Source of the DNA: Sisyra terminalis
Lineage: Eukaryota > Arthropoda > Insecta > Neuroptera > Sisyridae
Reading direction: 5' to 3'
Length of the DNA: 64,000 nt
NCBI GenBank assembly: GCA_958496175.1
Contig: OY292279.1
Coordinates: 22,444,001 to 22,508,000 of the forward strand
The number at the start of each line of letters is the position of its first letter. The first letter of the stretch is position 1. Positions 12,351 to 27,100 of this stretch are shown piece by piece. The notes under the pieces were generated by a model. The model ran no database searches and was not told the origin of the DNA. It saw only the letters and a program-made list of their open reading frames with translations. The position numbers were made by a program, and so were the translations under genes.

Positions 12351-13944
12351 AATTTTAATTGAATTTTTAAAAATATGCATTTAAGTTTAAAAACAAGAGA
12401 TGAGACCCTATTAGTTTACACGAATGAAGTTTAATTTGAAAAGCCATATGTACCTACAATGATGCAAGGATGGCAATAAATATATAGATTTCCAAATAAT
12501 GTCAATCCTTTGTAGTTTAATTAATTTACCAAATTAAGGTCATCCTATTGCAATAAAGTGAATTTGGCTTTCAGAATAAGTTGAATTTTAGTTGCAGAAA
12601 GGTAAATTTAATTTGCAAAAGGTTAATTTATTCTACAAAAAAGAGAAACTAATTTGAAAAACATAAATATTTTTTCCAAAAACTTCATCAATAATTTGAA
12701 ATTCAAAGGTACATTTTGACTTACCAAAGTAAATTTTTAATAGAAAAGTGTAAGTTTGCTAAATTTTTCTTTTGTTATTTGCGAAAAGTAGCTATAAAGC
12801 AAGATTAGGAATAGAGCATTCAATAACTTTTGTCAAATCCCAGAAAGTTTTTGTTATGCTACAGAATTTTATAAGAAAGGTGTTTATAAGTAACTGTTAT
12901 AGGATTTGTTAATAATATTACAGTATGGATATAATAGTGGTTACAATATTTATAGGGGAGAATTTTGGGAATGTTATGAAGAACGAAAAGCCGGGACGTA
13001 AAAAAAAAATGGATTATGGAAAAAATCGATTATTTTTCCTGTAATAATCGATATTAATATTACCAGAAATCGATTAAGAATCGTTTTTTTTTGTTCATTA
13101 TCAAATTTTACGTCCTTCCCAGTGCAGACAGACCTTCGGAATGGTAAAGGTACTTACTTTTTCCCCGATTTTTGGTAATTATTAGTAATAATATATAATT
13201 TTTAATAATTTTCAATGCATTCTACTTACCGTAACATAAATAGGAAATAGAAAATTATACATTCTTTCAAATAATAGGAAAAATAGATTTTTTCATTTCC
13301 GATTATTTTTTTTTTACAAATTAATCGATTTTTTCTCTTCAATGACACATTTCAAACAAACACATACTTATTTCGTTCGATTACTCAAATTAGAATTCCA
13401 GGTTATCAAATCTAAACTGTTTTTTGAGGTTGACTTAATTTTTGTCCAAAAAAGTTTTTAATATAGATACTATATTAAGTTTTTAATATTGTACCTATCC
13501 AATATTTAACATAGTATAGCATCCAAGAAAAAATTGAATATATCAATGCCTACCGTTATATAGGTAAATATATTATTATACAAGTGTATAATTCCATTGA
13601 TGAGTGTTTCTGAAAATTGAAAGGAATAACGTTTGGAAATTTTAGTTATTTGGATTTTCTTTATATTTCAAGATTTTCTATATATTGCAAGTGTTAAACC
13701 TTTTAGAAGCTATCACAGAGATTGAAAAATTTTGCAGTTTTATCGGAGTTTATTCTATCTTTATCCAGTTAATATCATAAAAAATAAATTGAGTGCTGCG
13801 TTTTGAATTTTCAAAATATTTTGTATATCGTTTATTGATGAATTAAAATAATTGAATATGAAAAAATATTATTGACGAATTTTCTAAATCAATAAAGGAT
13901 GTTAAGATGTTGTTTTTAATTACGCAATAGACCATAACTACGTT
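12351..13944. other. Mostly unassigned; short inverted pair at 12.99-13.12 kb
   Basis: At 12991-13116 GGGACGTAAAA and TTTTACGTCC are inverted about 115 bp apart, with internal ATCGATT repeats, a possible small MITE. Nothing else is recognised. Confidence 0.35.
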
Positions 13945-14500
13945 TTTTTAAAAAAATTTTAATCGATAAAAATATTATTAATATAAGGGAATATCAGTTT
14001 TTCGTTATGAAAAACTTGTATTTTGACAGTAAAAAAGTTCTAATCTCAATGAATAAATGAAAGTCCGATAACGATGGGTGCGCCTATGGGTTTTCTGTGA
14101 CGTCACAGTACGCATCAGTTCGCGTATTGAAACTGAGATATAAATAGATCATTGATCGGTTACCATAGAAACAGGAATAATTTACTCAATTTTTGAAATT
14201 TTTCACCATTTTTTCTTCATGGAAAACATTTTATACTCAAAAACCTCCCAACCTTTTCCTTTGTATTAAAGTACATTTATCATAGGAAAACGTCTATTAG
14301 ATTTTGAAGTTTCGTATTATGACGTCATTTTAATGCCGGGCCCATAGAAGATCGTTTTAGACATTTTGAATTTAACGATTGTTTTTTGCATTTTCAAAAG
14401 AATATTTCTTAGATTTTATCTAGTAAAGTTAAAAATTAATACCTATTTTATGTTTTGATATTAGTGAGAACATTTCTAATACATTTGAAATAACTTTTAG
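13945..14500 (-). repeat. TGACGTCA-bearing dispersed repeat, copy 2
   Basis: It is the inverse of 2285-2960. It holds CTGTGACGTCACAGTACGC near 14096 and TATGACGTCATTTTAATGCC near 14320, plus ATGAAAAACTTGTATTTTGA near 14007. Both octamers are preserved although the surrounding bases have diverged. Confidence 0.7.
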
Positions 14501-15113
14501 TTCATGTGAATTAGATTTATTATATAACATTATCCAATTATAATCTATATGTGCAAGAAGTACTATCTGTATCTCTAAAAATTATTATCACTAATTTATG
14601 ATTCATACATATTGCTTGAAAAATTGCGTTTAAAATGTCATAAATCTAATGAAATAAAAAACAAATAAAACTAAAAATATTGCAGCCTAATATTCATTAC
14701 GTATTTTATACATTTTCCTATAAAATGTATATTTGTATTATGCATTTTGGTCTATCTAGTAATACAACACCTGATTAGTAACAAATGATTTTACGCAATG
14801 GTATAGGAAAACATCTAGGAAATACATATCAGTAAGTAAATGTGGAAAATATTAAAGTTTATACTATGTTCTTACAACAGAATGTTTTTTTTTTCGTAAA
14901 TTTAACTGAAAACTAGTTCTTTCTTTAAGATTTACGATATGAAATGAAAATTTATTTGGCATGATAGTTTCTAAAATTAGTATCATACATAGAGACTATA
15001 AATTTTCAAAACTTTTAATTTATTTATTTTTTACATTTTCTCTGCCTATTTTTTTGGAAAACTTAAGATAGATGCCAAGTTTTATTTAACTAAATATTTT
15101 TTTTTAATTTCAG

Positions 15114-15177
15114 GGGGACTTAGCACAACAAGACAAAAGGGCAGTGTTTTTAACAGTACATGATTTGGGATGTAATC
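15114..15177 (+). CDS. MESK2: MESK2 internal exon 1 (first seen)
   Basis: The exon follows a T-rich tract ending in CAG and ends at C|GTAAGT. It encodes GDLAQQDKRAVFLTVHDLGCN, begins in phase 0 and leaves one base of a split His codon. It is the first beta-strand and oxyanion-region segment of the NDRG fold. It cannot be the start of the protein, because the family has further residues before this point. Confidence 0.9.
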
Positions 15178-18100
15178 GTAAGTATTAAAAAAAATATATA
15201 ACGTAATAATTAAGAGATGAGTAATGTCAATAGGTTCATAATAACGTGTAAAACGTAGATTGAGAAAATATAAAAAATAACGATATTTTTAATAATATTT
15301 ATGATTCGTATATCCAAAATTATTCATATAAATATGGTGCTACAATTTTGGATTGGTTGTGTTTTAAAGAGTATATATGCATGTTCTGGTTGAAATACTT
15401 TAAATTGTATTGAAACTTTGTTTCTGGATTCAGTGGATTCGGTGCATAGAGATCAAGGCTCAGGCCAATTAAATCCACATGAAAGACTTGCGTGGTGACA
15501 AATACATGTAAGACCTCAGGCATTCTAATTGTTTCAATCTCATCAAACACAAGAAAAAGCTAATGAAAAAGAAAAAAAAATCCAGGAATCTAATAAGGAC
15601 ATTAGAAAGTAGAATCAGTAGGAAAATATACTTATTTATTATAATATTAAGGGAACCGGAAAATAATGTCGTTTCTAAACCTATAGGCGTTCAATTTATT
15701 GATTAAACCATTTATTGGCTTATTTTAAAGGTCTACTAAATACATTTTATGGTTAGAAGGGCTTGTAACCTCGTAAAAGATTGAAAAATATTTATTATTA
15801 GGAAATTAATCTTGAAATTCGTTTGACAAATCCCAAAAGAATACAAATTCGGTATTGTATGGTCTTCAAGATTTAGTAACGCAAAGTTAATACCAAAAAC
15901 ATTTTCAATATTCATTCAAGTGTATTAGATGTGCCTTAGATGTTTATTAATCCTAAATAAGCATTTTTAAGTTCAAATTCAATAATTTTTAGTTTTTTAA
16001 CTCTTATCAACCAAGAATACCATAATGAAAACTTTAAATAATTAAATATTAAGTGAGAAAGTGGTACCAAATCCACGTCAGACGATTGAAGAGATGACAA
16101 ATATTTTTAATTGGTCGACCAATCAATTACCCAAAATTTTCCCAAAAATTGTCAACAGAAAAAGCTTTATTTTGCAGCACGATAATGTAAGACTCCTCTG
16201 CACAAGAAAATCCCTGGGGAAAATTAATATATAAAGGATAGGTGGTATTGCCTTACCCAGCTGTAATCATCCAAAGTTGTTTCATTGGATTTCTAGTTGT
16301 TTCAATCGCTACATCATTGTCTAAGTGGTAAAAAAATGGAAACTTAAATGATGTTCAAAAAATGATTTTCAAATATTTTCTTTAGCTAGCAAAAGATTTT
16401 TACTAATTTGACATTAAAAATTTGTATAATAGATGCCAAAAGGTTCACGATATTGACTAGGAGCGAATTTAGGAGAGGGCAACTTAGGCTACAACTTCAG
16501 GGCCCCCACAATCGAGATTTCGGAAAAATTTCAAAACTAGACTAGTAAACAATTTTTTCTTTGATATTTTTTTCACGTTTTACCTTTACATACAGTAATT
16601 CGTACAAACATGATTGTACTAAATATAAATAGAAATCATCGATCTATATAATGTAGTAAGAATCTTTACTTGGTTTCACAATAAATTATTTATTGGAAAA
16701 TTCGACTGAAAAAAATTATCCATTTTATTTGGAAAATAATTTGAGACCAGAGAGCCTTTACTTTTTTGTTACCCCGAGGTCTCCAGACCTCTAAATCCGG
16801 CCCTGGATATTGACGGTGAATGTATCGTTGATTTATACTTAAAACTAGTGTCCGACCGAAACTAGTTTTTACGCCCAAAACCAAAACCGAAACCGAAACG
16901 TCTATATAAAGTCGTGTTTTCATAAAAAAAAATTAATCAGAATTGGTATATGTACTTTTAAATCCTATAGGTATTCATTATTCATTTAGTTTCTAATGTT
17001 TGAGCATATCATTAACATATTATTATCATCTCTTATTTCAAATAAATTATTTATGCTGAAATAAGGGGTTGATTTGAAAGAAGTGTATCTAATATTTAGT
17101 TTTAATATTAGTTACGAAAAACATAAAATAACGAAGAAAAGTTACAAAAGAAAATTATTTTTTACCTAATATTTTTAGGTTCATAAAATAGAAAATACTC
17201 TTTCTTATATCTTAAAGAAAATAATTTCTTCTAAACTCTGATCAGTTTTCTTTCGAACTAAAAAAAATATTAAAGATAGTATTAAAAAAAAAAATTAATG
17301 AACTGATGGTTATCAGTAATCGTAATTGAAGAATCAAATAATAAGTCAAAAACAATAATTTTTTAACACTTTTATCTCACGAATTCAGTTTCGGTTTCGG
17401 TCGTAGTTTGGTTTGACGCCTGCCGAAACTAGGCCGAAACCGAAAGTTTGGTCGGATACTACTTAATACTTGTTTAAAAACTGTGTGTTTTAATTTTATG
17501 TAAAGAAAACGACATTATTTTCCGGTCCCCTTAATATTTACATATCAATAGGATAGCAGTTTTCAATTCACTTATTTTTGTCTATTTCTATTCGCTTTGT
17601 TTGGAGTTCCTATCATATGTTCTGGTATTACTACGCATTAACAATTTTCAGTTGAACAAACTTTAATAAAAATTAATGATAAATATATTTAGGATAGCAT
17701 TTCAGAAAGCATTTGAATGAAAATAATGTCAACGCCAAGGTTACTTTATTAAACGATCATTAAATTGTGATTATTATAAATAATTAAAATATATAATGAT
17801 ACTTGTCACATAAAAAGATACATAATATATTGATGATAAATTGGTATGTTATTGAAATAATTACTGATTATGTACAGACATATTGATTGCACTTAATTCT
17901 AGTAACAATTTTAGCGAGTTTTTTGATCTCCCATAACATAACTGCGAGCAATTTCCAGGAAGATAATCGACAAAACTGAGTTCTTTTATTGAGAAGTTAA
18001 CTTGTTCGTTTTTCTTTGATTGCTACTTCTTTTGAGCTTTAGGACATAATAAACTGAACATATTTTTTCCAATATCTGTGAAAGATAAATAAACAAAGGA

Positions 18101-21100
18101 AATTAATTTCTTGTACGATTTAAAGATTTTCATTTTGAATTTTCTTTGACGTCTGTTTTGACGTGGGTGTAAACATATTTGATATTTTTTTTACGTCGTC
18201 ATAAAAATCTAAACTTGGAATTCGTATGTTAAATAATTAAGAAGTTTTTAACGAAAGCTTAAACCTTTTTGTTTATGTTTTTCAATGGCTTCGGTTTAAG
18301 GAATAAGAAAATAATCTTACAACCGATTGATTTTCTTTGAATTGTTGAGCAGAAATATTACGATAAGTAGATTATTCTACAAATATACGTATATTATTTT
18401 TCTTTGAAACAACTACAACATTACGGATAGGTATAACAATAACTACGGTTTAATCATTAAACTAACCGCTTTATTTGACTATAGCCAAAAATCATTTAAA
18501 GAACATTATGAAACCATTTTTTAAAATGTTTTTTTTTTTTTTTGTAACTCAATCAAACTAGTATTGGTTTAATTTATTTTATCAATTGATTAGTTGGTCC
18601 ATAAAAGAAAACAGAGCAAAAAGACGAAATTAATACTTACGTATACACATGTTATACACATATTTAGGTCTATACCGTCTTTCTCCAAAAATAAGACATT
18701 CTCCAAAAATAAGCCCTAGCGTGATTTTTGGAACTTTTTGGAACATAAGTCCTTGTTTAAATAATGTGGAAAACATAATTCATTATAAATACTGTTGAAT
18801 TTACGTGGTACCTTTAGCCACTCATATATTTCAAAGAATTGAATAAAATTATTTGGGTACAAAATTCATGGGATAAAATAACTAAAAGTTGTGTTTCCAA
18901 TGCATTATGAACAAGCTACTTAGATAATAAGTATTCATTTGATAGCCATATTGTAAGACATGAGAGATTCGGACCAACGGTACTACAGAAAATGGATTTG
19001 GAGGAAAATCAGAACTGAATTCAAAATTGCATAATTTATGACAATGTTTCAGAAGAAGATAACAAAACTGTTACTGGATAAATTTAATATTCTGTATATA
19101 AATAAATATTAAACAAAAATATATAAATCTACCTATTGTACTTGAAAACCTCTTCCGAAAATAAGCTCTTCATGTATTTTGAACCTAAAAAGAAAGTAAG
19201 ACAGTGTCTTATTTTCGGAAAAAGACGGTAAAACTGATGGTTTTGGATCACTAGCGTTGCGTGCGATTTCGCCACCTGAAGTTGAGTAAAAATTTATCGC
19301 CCCCTATTTTCATTATTAGTCAAAAAAAAGTGATAAATTGCCAAATCCCTCCTAATATTATTTAAAAATTTTATTCGTGTTTTTTTCAAAGTGAAATCAT
19401 TTATGCAATAATCAATGTCAATATGTCGCCCCAATTTCATATCCTGTCCGGGCCATGGCCACTCCTGTCACGCTACATTTCTGATTTGGGCCAAAAAAAT
19501 GATTATCTTATCTTATTTATTATTTACTTATATTGAAACTAGTAAAATGTTTATATATTTTTTATTAGTTATTTGCTGTTGCTTTTTAATTATTATGTTT
19601 TAGTGGCTCTAGAGTTAATAAAAATCCGCAAACTGAGAAATAGTGAAAATTTTCCCGTAAATCATTTTTCATCTTATAGAAGCAGATTAAATACAAACAC
19701 GTAGATTTCAACTACTTCTGGAGGACGAATGCCAGTTGATAGAAATATGGTTTTTGCAAGCTATTGAATTTTGAACGATTAATTTACCAATTCTCACATT
19801 ACCTGCTTGTTGCGAATTTTTGTTTAAATTGAGCAACTTAAAACCAGTCACACTATCGCGATTCGGATATATAATATTTTTTATATAAATAGTTATAGAA
19901 ATCCTCTTTTTCAATAAGTAGTTCATTACTCAAGGAATCGTTTCTGCTAGTAAAACCAGAAAGTTCAAATTCAAAATTACGACATTTTACTTTGGTTTTA
20001 AGCGCCTCAATTTAACTATATATTGGTTATATTGACATATTATTTACTTACTTCATATGTTACTCAAAATATTTGTGTAAAGTACTACTGTTGATTACAG
20101 AAATCATTATCTAACTTGCACTGGAATCATATTTTCTCAGATTTTACGTTGCCAAAGTTTATTAATTAAAAAAAAATATGAAAATTAGAAAAATAATTTG
20201 GTGTTTAGTTTTTTTTTAAAACATATTAAAAACTATTTATATTTTATTTTTTCCTGTTGTTAATTTTCCCTTAAATTGATTTCTTACTTCCCTCAGTTAT
20301 TTTTTTTAATTGTTATTTACCGTCGCTTTATAACTATTAAATTCTTCTGCGACTCTAAGGTTACTAAAAATCCCTAATCGAGAAATATCGAAAATTGCTC
20401 GATATGAGAATCGAACCCAAAAAGCTACCAGTTTTGAAGCGGTCATCTAGACCACTCAGCCGCCAGTAGATTTACCTCAATTAATATTTTAGATTTTTTG
20501 TTTGAAATAATAAAATAGTTTTCAGAAAAATTGGGAATTTTGTTATCAAACATAAAAACAGTATACCGTAACAATGTCATATAATATGATACTATTAAAC
20601 ATTTGGTTACTTTTAGATTTTTCTTCTAGGATTAACAAAAAATTCAAATATTTGCTTTATAGAAATTTTGAGTATTTTTTAAGAAATTTTTCTGTTTTGA
20701 TTTTTTTTATTAAAACATATTTTTCTTTTAGATACAACATTCAATGATTTTGTTAACCATCCTGCAATGACAGAAATTCGAGATCGTTCTGTTTTCATCA
20801 GCGTTGATGCACCAGGACATGAAGATAATGCTCCCGTTTTACCAGAAACGTAAGTAATTAATCAAAAAAAATGTCTTTTTAGAATTCAGATTTGGTTTTC
20901 TTTTGCGCAATAAGGATATAAAATAAAACTGAAATATAGTAAATATATATTTAATTGGATATTTAAGTACCTTTGTTTTAATAAAAGTTAAAAAAGTTTT
21001 TATTTCATTTTTATTATTATTAAGAAAATGATATCCTATTTTATAAATTTCAATACATTGCCGTATACAATTAAGGTGTTAGTGCAGTTGAGTAAATTTA

Positions 21101-24100
21101 TTTATATCATGTTTAATTAGAAAAATTTAAAAAAAATAAGACTCATGTCCCTTTCGAATCTGGCAACGTTGCATTTTCTATTTTGTTTGTTATTCTATTC
21201 GCGAATAAATCGGTCCATAATGAAAATTTAGTCATAAAAGAGAAAACTATATCACATTAGAGTTGAATTAACAAAAAAATTGCGAATTAAATTAAAAACA
21301 AAGCAGAAAAAACAACGTTGCCAGATTTGAATGTGCTAATAGGGACTTGAGCCATCATAAGGAACCTCTTATTTTTATCATTAGTAGTTCTTTTCTGATT
21401 TTGCAAAGACTTTGGCTACAGCTTCCCATTGCAACAAAAAAGTTATCAATAGCAGTTATTCCAGATTTGTAATAGTATAAATAAAAGCTTTGATGAGAAA
21501 AAATGAAATTTTCGGTTCCGATTTTAACCTTTTTAGGCTTCTAATGACGATAGAAACCCACAGATCCATAGAGGTTTTTTCATTTTAAGCAAACCCTTTT
21601 TCTTTTACACCCCGCCCTACTTAAAAAACGTATAGAATTTCTTTGTTTTGAACTTGTAATTAAATTATAAACGTTATTTTCGGAGTATCAGACAAGGTCA
21701 CTGTCCGGCAAAAATTGGCTTTAAAGTTTGACAGGAAACTACTCTAGCATTGTGTAGATATTTTTAATCGGTAACTTAAATAGAACTTAACATAAATATC
21801 TACGCAATGTAACATGAAAGTGTGATTCATTGAATTTTACTGAAAAGCAATGTTTTTATCTAATTTAGAAACATTTCCTATAAATAATACAATTGTGGTA
21901 GCTAGTTTGATTTATAAAGTGTAAAGTTTAATTAAGTGTTTAGTTTGATAGAACCGATCACTAGAAAAAGTACCAAATCTCGAAATAAACCCTGGATTTT
22001 CGCGAATTTTGTAAGTACATTTTCAAGAAACATGAACAACTTAATGTTTTACAAAGTAGTCTTGAAAATATTTGATATCAATAATAATATTAATAATGTA
22101 GTGTAGTTTGATTAAGTTAATGTGTCGAAAGAAAAATTGTTCTTTTGTAAAAACTTATCCAAATATAATATGTACCTACTACTCAATGACCGAATTTCTC
22201 AAATAATTTTTTCTCTCAATTTTTTTTAAAAATAATTTTATGCAAGAAATAGCTTAACTATTTCATTCTCAATAGTATCATATTGTAATAGAAATATTAC
22301 AAAACGGGATGCACTGTGACCTATTTACAACAAGCCAATTTTCATGATCCATTTACTTGGACAACAGCAGGGCCGCATTTGTTATATAGGCAAATGGGCA
22401 AAGCTTAGGGATCTCCACAGAACATAAATAAAAAAATTCAAAAAATTTTTGGGAATAAAAATTGCAAAATGGGTTTTTTATACGTATTAACCTTGAAAAT
22501 TTTATGTTGTTATTCACCGAATGAATTATTTGTATTATTTTCCTATAAGTTGCCAAAAAGTTTTCCGTGTAAATATATAGATAGAGATTTAATGTAATAT
22601 AGAAATAACTGAATTATTTTTTATCAAGATAGTCTTCTTTATATGATTTTTTTCTCAATTATAAAACTTATTTCGAGCCTACTAGTGGCCTAGTGGTCAA
22701 GGTGGCCGCTCCAAAAATGGTAGGTGTTGGGTTCGAATTTCGCATCGAGCAAATTTTTGATATTTCTTTAGGTACGATTTTTTATTAACTCTAGAGCCGT
22801 TAAAATGTAACTTATCATCAATTAATAGAGTAAATAAACGGTATGGGAAGTTACATTTATTAGTATTTATCAGAATAATCAAAAAATGTTTTCAATCCAC
22901 TGCCTTAGTATCATCCAGTAGTGCTTCCAATGGCATATCTGATATAAGTAGTTTGCAGTAACTAAAATATGATAAATTATCAACAAAATTTTTGTTTTAA
23001 TTATCAATATAATAGGTAAATGTTTGTATAGCAGCAAAGACGGATAAAAAAGAATGTATACACATACATGCGAGTGTATTACAAATATAATAATTATTGA
23101 CTGAATTTTGAAGTTAGTGATTGTTGTCATTGGTTTCAACTGTTATTTCAGTTTCATTTAATCGCTAATTTTTGCCATGTGTTAGTTTTATCAGTGTTGG
23201 GTTGTGAATATTTACCAGAAGTTACTAGTTTTTGAATAATAGATTAAATTGATGGCCCATGTTCCTTTTAGTAACATCAATATCTGACAACGTTGCATTT
23301 TCTACATTGTTTTTAATTTAATATGCAATTTTTGTTTAAGTCAATTCTAATATCGTATAATTTGCTCTTTTCTTGGTAAATTTTCAGTTTGACCTGATTT
23401 ACTAGCGAATCAATTCAAAAACAAAGTAGAAAATGCAATATTAACAGATAATGATGTCGCTAAAAAGAGCATGAGCCAAGTTGGCTATTTGTACATATTG
23501 TATGAATACACAGCGGGCTATTTATACATACTGCAAAGTAATACACAATATTTACACGATTAACTACTTATATAAATTTGTATCTTAAATATTATATGAA
23601 TTAACTATTTATCTATACAGCATGGGTTACTTGTTCGAAAAATACTTATCGAAAACATTTACCATATTGAAGTGAATTGGTCATGTATTATCATGTGTAG
23701 ACATGAATAAACAGTCAATTTTATGTAGATATGGTTTATCTAATTAATAAATTTTGTATACTTACACATGTATAAGTAGCGATATAGAAAAAAATTAAAT
23801 TTTTACAATAGTAATGGTAAATTTTTATTACCCTTTTATATCTATGTATTGAAACTGATTTTTCATTTAAATTTAGAAAAATATAATGAAACATAATGTA
23901 TCAATCGACTTTCCTAAAATTATTTCAAAAAATGCATTGAATATTTCAAAAAAAATATGATTTTTTTATTTATATATTTATTTTTTTATGTATTAGTATC
24001 GATATGGTTCAAACTATAAAAATTGAAAATGTTAAGTTCGACGATATCGATGTATTAAATATGAAATAACAACTGACGGTGACTGTTATCTTCCTTCCTG

Positions 24101-27100
24101 CTAGTTTTAAACTTCATCATCGGAATTTCAGTTGGTTTCCCCTATCGAAAAGCAAAACAACTGAAAAACCTGTGCTTGCGATCAACTTGATTGCGTTTTA
24201 GATAGTATTAAAATCGCTCCCAAAAATCAGTCAGCTTTGTTCTGAAGTTGCTCGCTAACTGCTTGCGAACAATGTTTTACTGTAAAATTTCGCGTCATCC
24301 TAATTAATCATACTAAAAATTTAGTCTCATCATTTTTTCATAACGCCGTTAAAAATGTAATACTTCAAAAAAACTTATTTGATGATTTCACGAGATCCCA
24401 TTAAATGTATTCTTTAACATGATGAGTAATGATTGGCTTAGAAATTACCCATTAAAGTTATCATATTTTATTTTTTACGTCGGATGATAAAAACTAAGAT
24501 ATCATTTGTCGTTCATTTTCCATCAATAAGGATATAATGGAAAATTAAATCCAGCTTATTTAATGTCAATTTTGTCGCCTTGATGTTTTAAATGCGGTCC
24601 TGACTAACAGAATGATAATGCTAAGATCTATGTTCAGATTTCCCAGATTCTAGAAAGTGTTTTTTCGGCATATTTTGTTTCTAACAAATGAATAAACAAC
24701 TTTAAAATGTTATAATTAGTTGTTATTCTTGTTTTTTGGCTTAGTAGTCATAATAACTATAAATAAAATTATTTGAATGTTTAATACGAGCTATTTTCAT
24801 TGTATTCATAGTTAGTGCGTATTTGGGTTTAACAATTTAAATATTTGATAAATTACCGTATGTTAAAATTAGCACTTTTACTAATATCAACAACATGATA
24901 ATGAATTCCTTCCGACAAATATAATATACTTTATAGAAACTCAAGCTAAATGCTATTGCGACACAATTTTATTATAGAAATTGATGTACTCAAGCACAGC
25001 AGTAAATAATAATTTTAAATTGGAGTAGGAGGGCGCGTCTATCTATTTTTAAAACATTTCCTATCATGAACAACAATTAGGAGATTGACAATTCAACAGT
25101 GGTTATATTTATAGCGATAATATGCAGGATATGTGCAGATGTATTATGATCGGACCACCAAACGGGTGGTATAATAAAAATTTATTATTTCCATTCTACG
25201 TGCATATTTGCAGTTATCCAATTCCAGTCCGAGATAATCAAGAAAAAAAATTAACTAATTCCGTTGAATGGCTTTTATGTTTCGTTTTTCAAGTGTTTGT
25301 AATTCCGTCTTAAACATGCACTCTATCCATTGTCTTATTGTTGTTACAACAAGGCTTATTAGTCCTGTTAATGTTAATTTAGCAATTTACTCAATTCGAA
25401 TTTATGATGATCAATTAACCCCAATTAAATACACTCAAGAACAGTTATGTATAAATAACGTGGCTGTTAACTAATACGCAATACAACACATATTTTATCA
25501 ACGCAAAAATTTGAACCATTATGATATGTAATTTGTTTTCGTATAACATCTCTGAATTTATTAAGAATAAAAACCTAATTTTCAAAATTACTCATTAGTT
25601 AATAATTTTATTATTAAACTTTTCATAATTATTAAATGTGATTAAAACGCTTGGGATATAATATAAAAATATTGTATTAATTGGTTTGTTGATCTAATAT
25701 TTAAAAAAATTCTAATTGAATAAAATTATAATTTTTTTCACTTGTTCTTTGTTATTTAGTTTTACAGAGATTCAAATAATTTCATCAAAATTTACTAAAC
25801 TATTGAACAAATTTTTGATGAAAATATTTTTGAGAGCCTACTGGTGGCCGAGTGGTTGGATTCGAATTTCGTATCAAACAAATTTTCGATATTACTCGAT
25901 TTATAGGTTTTTTATTAACGCTAGTCACTAAAGACCTTAGTAGTTATAAAGCGACGGTAAATAAAAATTAAGAAATATAAATTTTTGATTATATTAAGAA
26001 CAATTTTGCAATGGACTTTACAAATCTATAGTTTGAGTAGTACATCTCAATAGTTAGTGTCTTCAATTATATAAATTAATTTATTATAATAATAGAAAAC
26101 AGTCAAGAAAAAACGACATTTTAATAAATTAATTATGTATCACTTGTAAATTCGTGTGGGATTATTTGCAATTACCTACGATTTTGTGCATTTTCAATTT
26201 TCATATAAATTGTCAAATTCAAATTCACTTTGAATTTGGTAGGTCTACTGTTGAAATTCAATTAACATATAGCCATGTCATTAGGTATGTACATAATGAA
26301 AAAAAAAATATTTAGATGACCATCGATTAATATCAACGAAATATAGGGTATAATACCGATTAGATGAATTTAAATCTAAAACATATTTTTTCAATTTTCA
26401 TAATGAAATGAAATAATTGTTCAAGTTAATTTTAAAGTTTGATGGTTGGAATGGATTAAGAATTATAAGGGGCCATACATAATTTACGTCACAGAATTTT
26501 TTAAGGTTTTTTAAGCTCCACCGCCCCTCCGTTTTTGAAACCCCCTCTCCATTGCTATGGCGTCGTATATTTTTTAATTTGAAATAGTTATAAAAAAACA
26601 GACAAATATTTTTAATTTTAATATGGGACGTCCCAAAGCTATTAACTCCCATGGTTTTTGCCACATTTTGTAGACCTCCCCTCTCCAGAACGTGTGACGT
26701 ATTTTATGCATGGCCCCTGAATAATTCAAGGTGAATAAGGAGTTTAATATTTCAAAAATCAACCCTTATCCAAAAACACCTAGCTGGCTAATTGGATGTT
26801 TCAAATCGCACAAAAAGCGTATGGCAAATTATTATTTTAAATGCAACAACATAGTCTTAGTTACGTAGATGCAATAGGATAACTGTATATTTTAACCCTT
26901 GAAAGATGTAATAAAAGAGTTCAATTTAATCAAAACATCTGGTCTGATGCTCATTATTATAAAACTTTTTCTTATCTTTCTACGTTTTTGTGTAATATTT
27001 TTTTAGATTCCTAAGGATTAATTTTGGAATTGTTTAATTTCTGTCTTGAACACTTTTTATAACCCATGTTTTTGTTTTTATATAGCATTGTCAATTTAAA

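Larger units (their letters stand above)
15178..20731 (+). other. MESK2 intron A, crowded with transposons
   Basis: This 5.6-kb intron contains a mariner transposase relic, a 349-bp hAT-like MITE, a full TAGTGTCCGACC hAT MITE, a mariner-type MITE, a CACTAGCG-type MITE, and SINE pieces. No further NDRG exon is needed between the flanking exons, because the phases join exactly. Confidence 0.75.

Noticed and set aside
16690..16923. Minus-strand open frame of 77 codons
   Set aside because: It spans the junction of two MITEs, including the TAGTGTCCGACC terminal repeat, so it is not a gene.
22675..22760. Functional tRNA gene (Ser/Leu-like)
   Set aside because: The A- and B-box-like motifs recur in at least five dispersed copies with a common non-tRNA tail, and the acceptor stem cannot be formed. 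It is a SINE.
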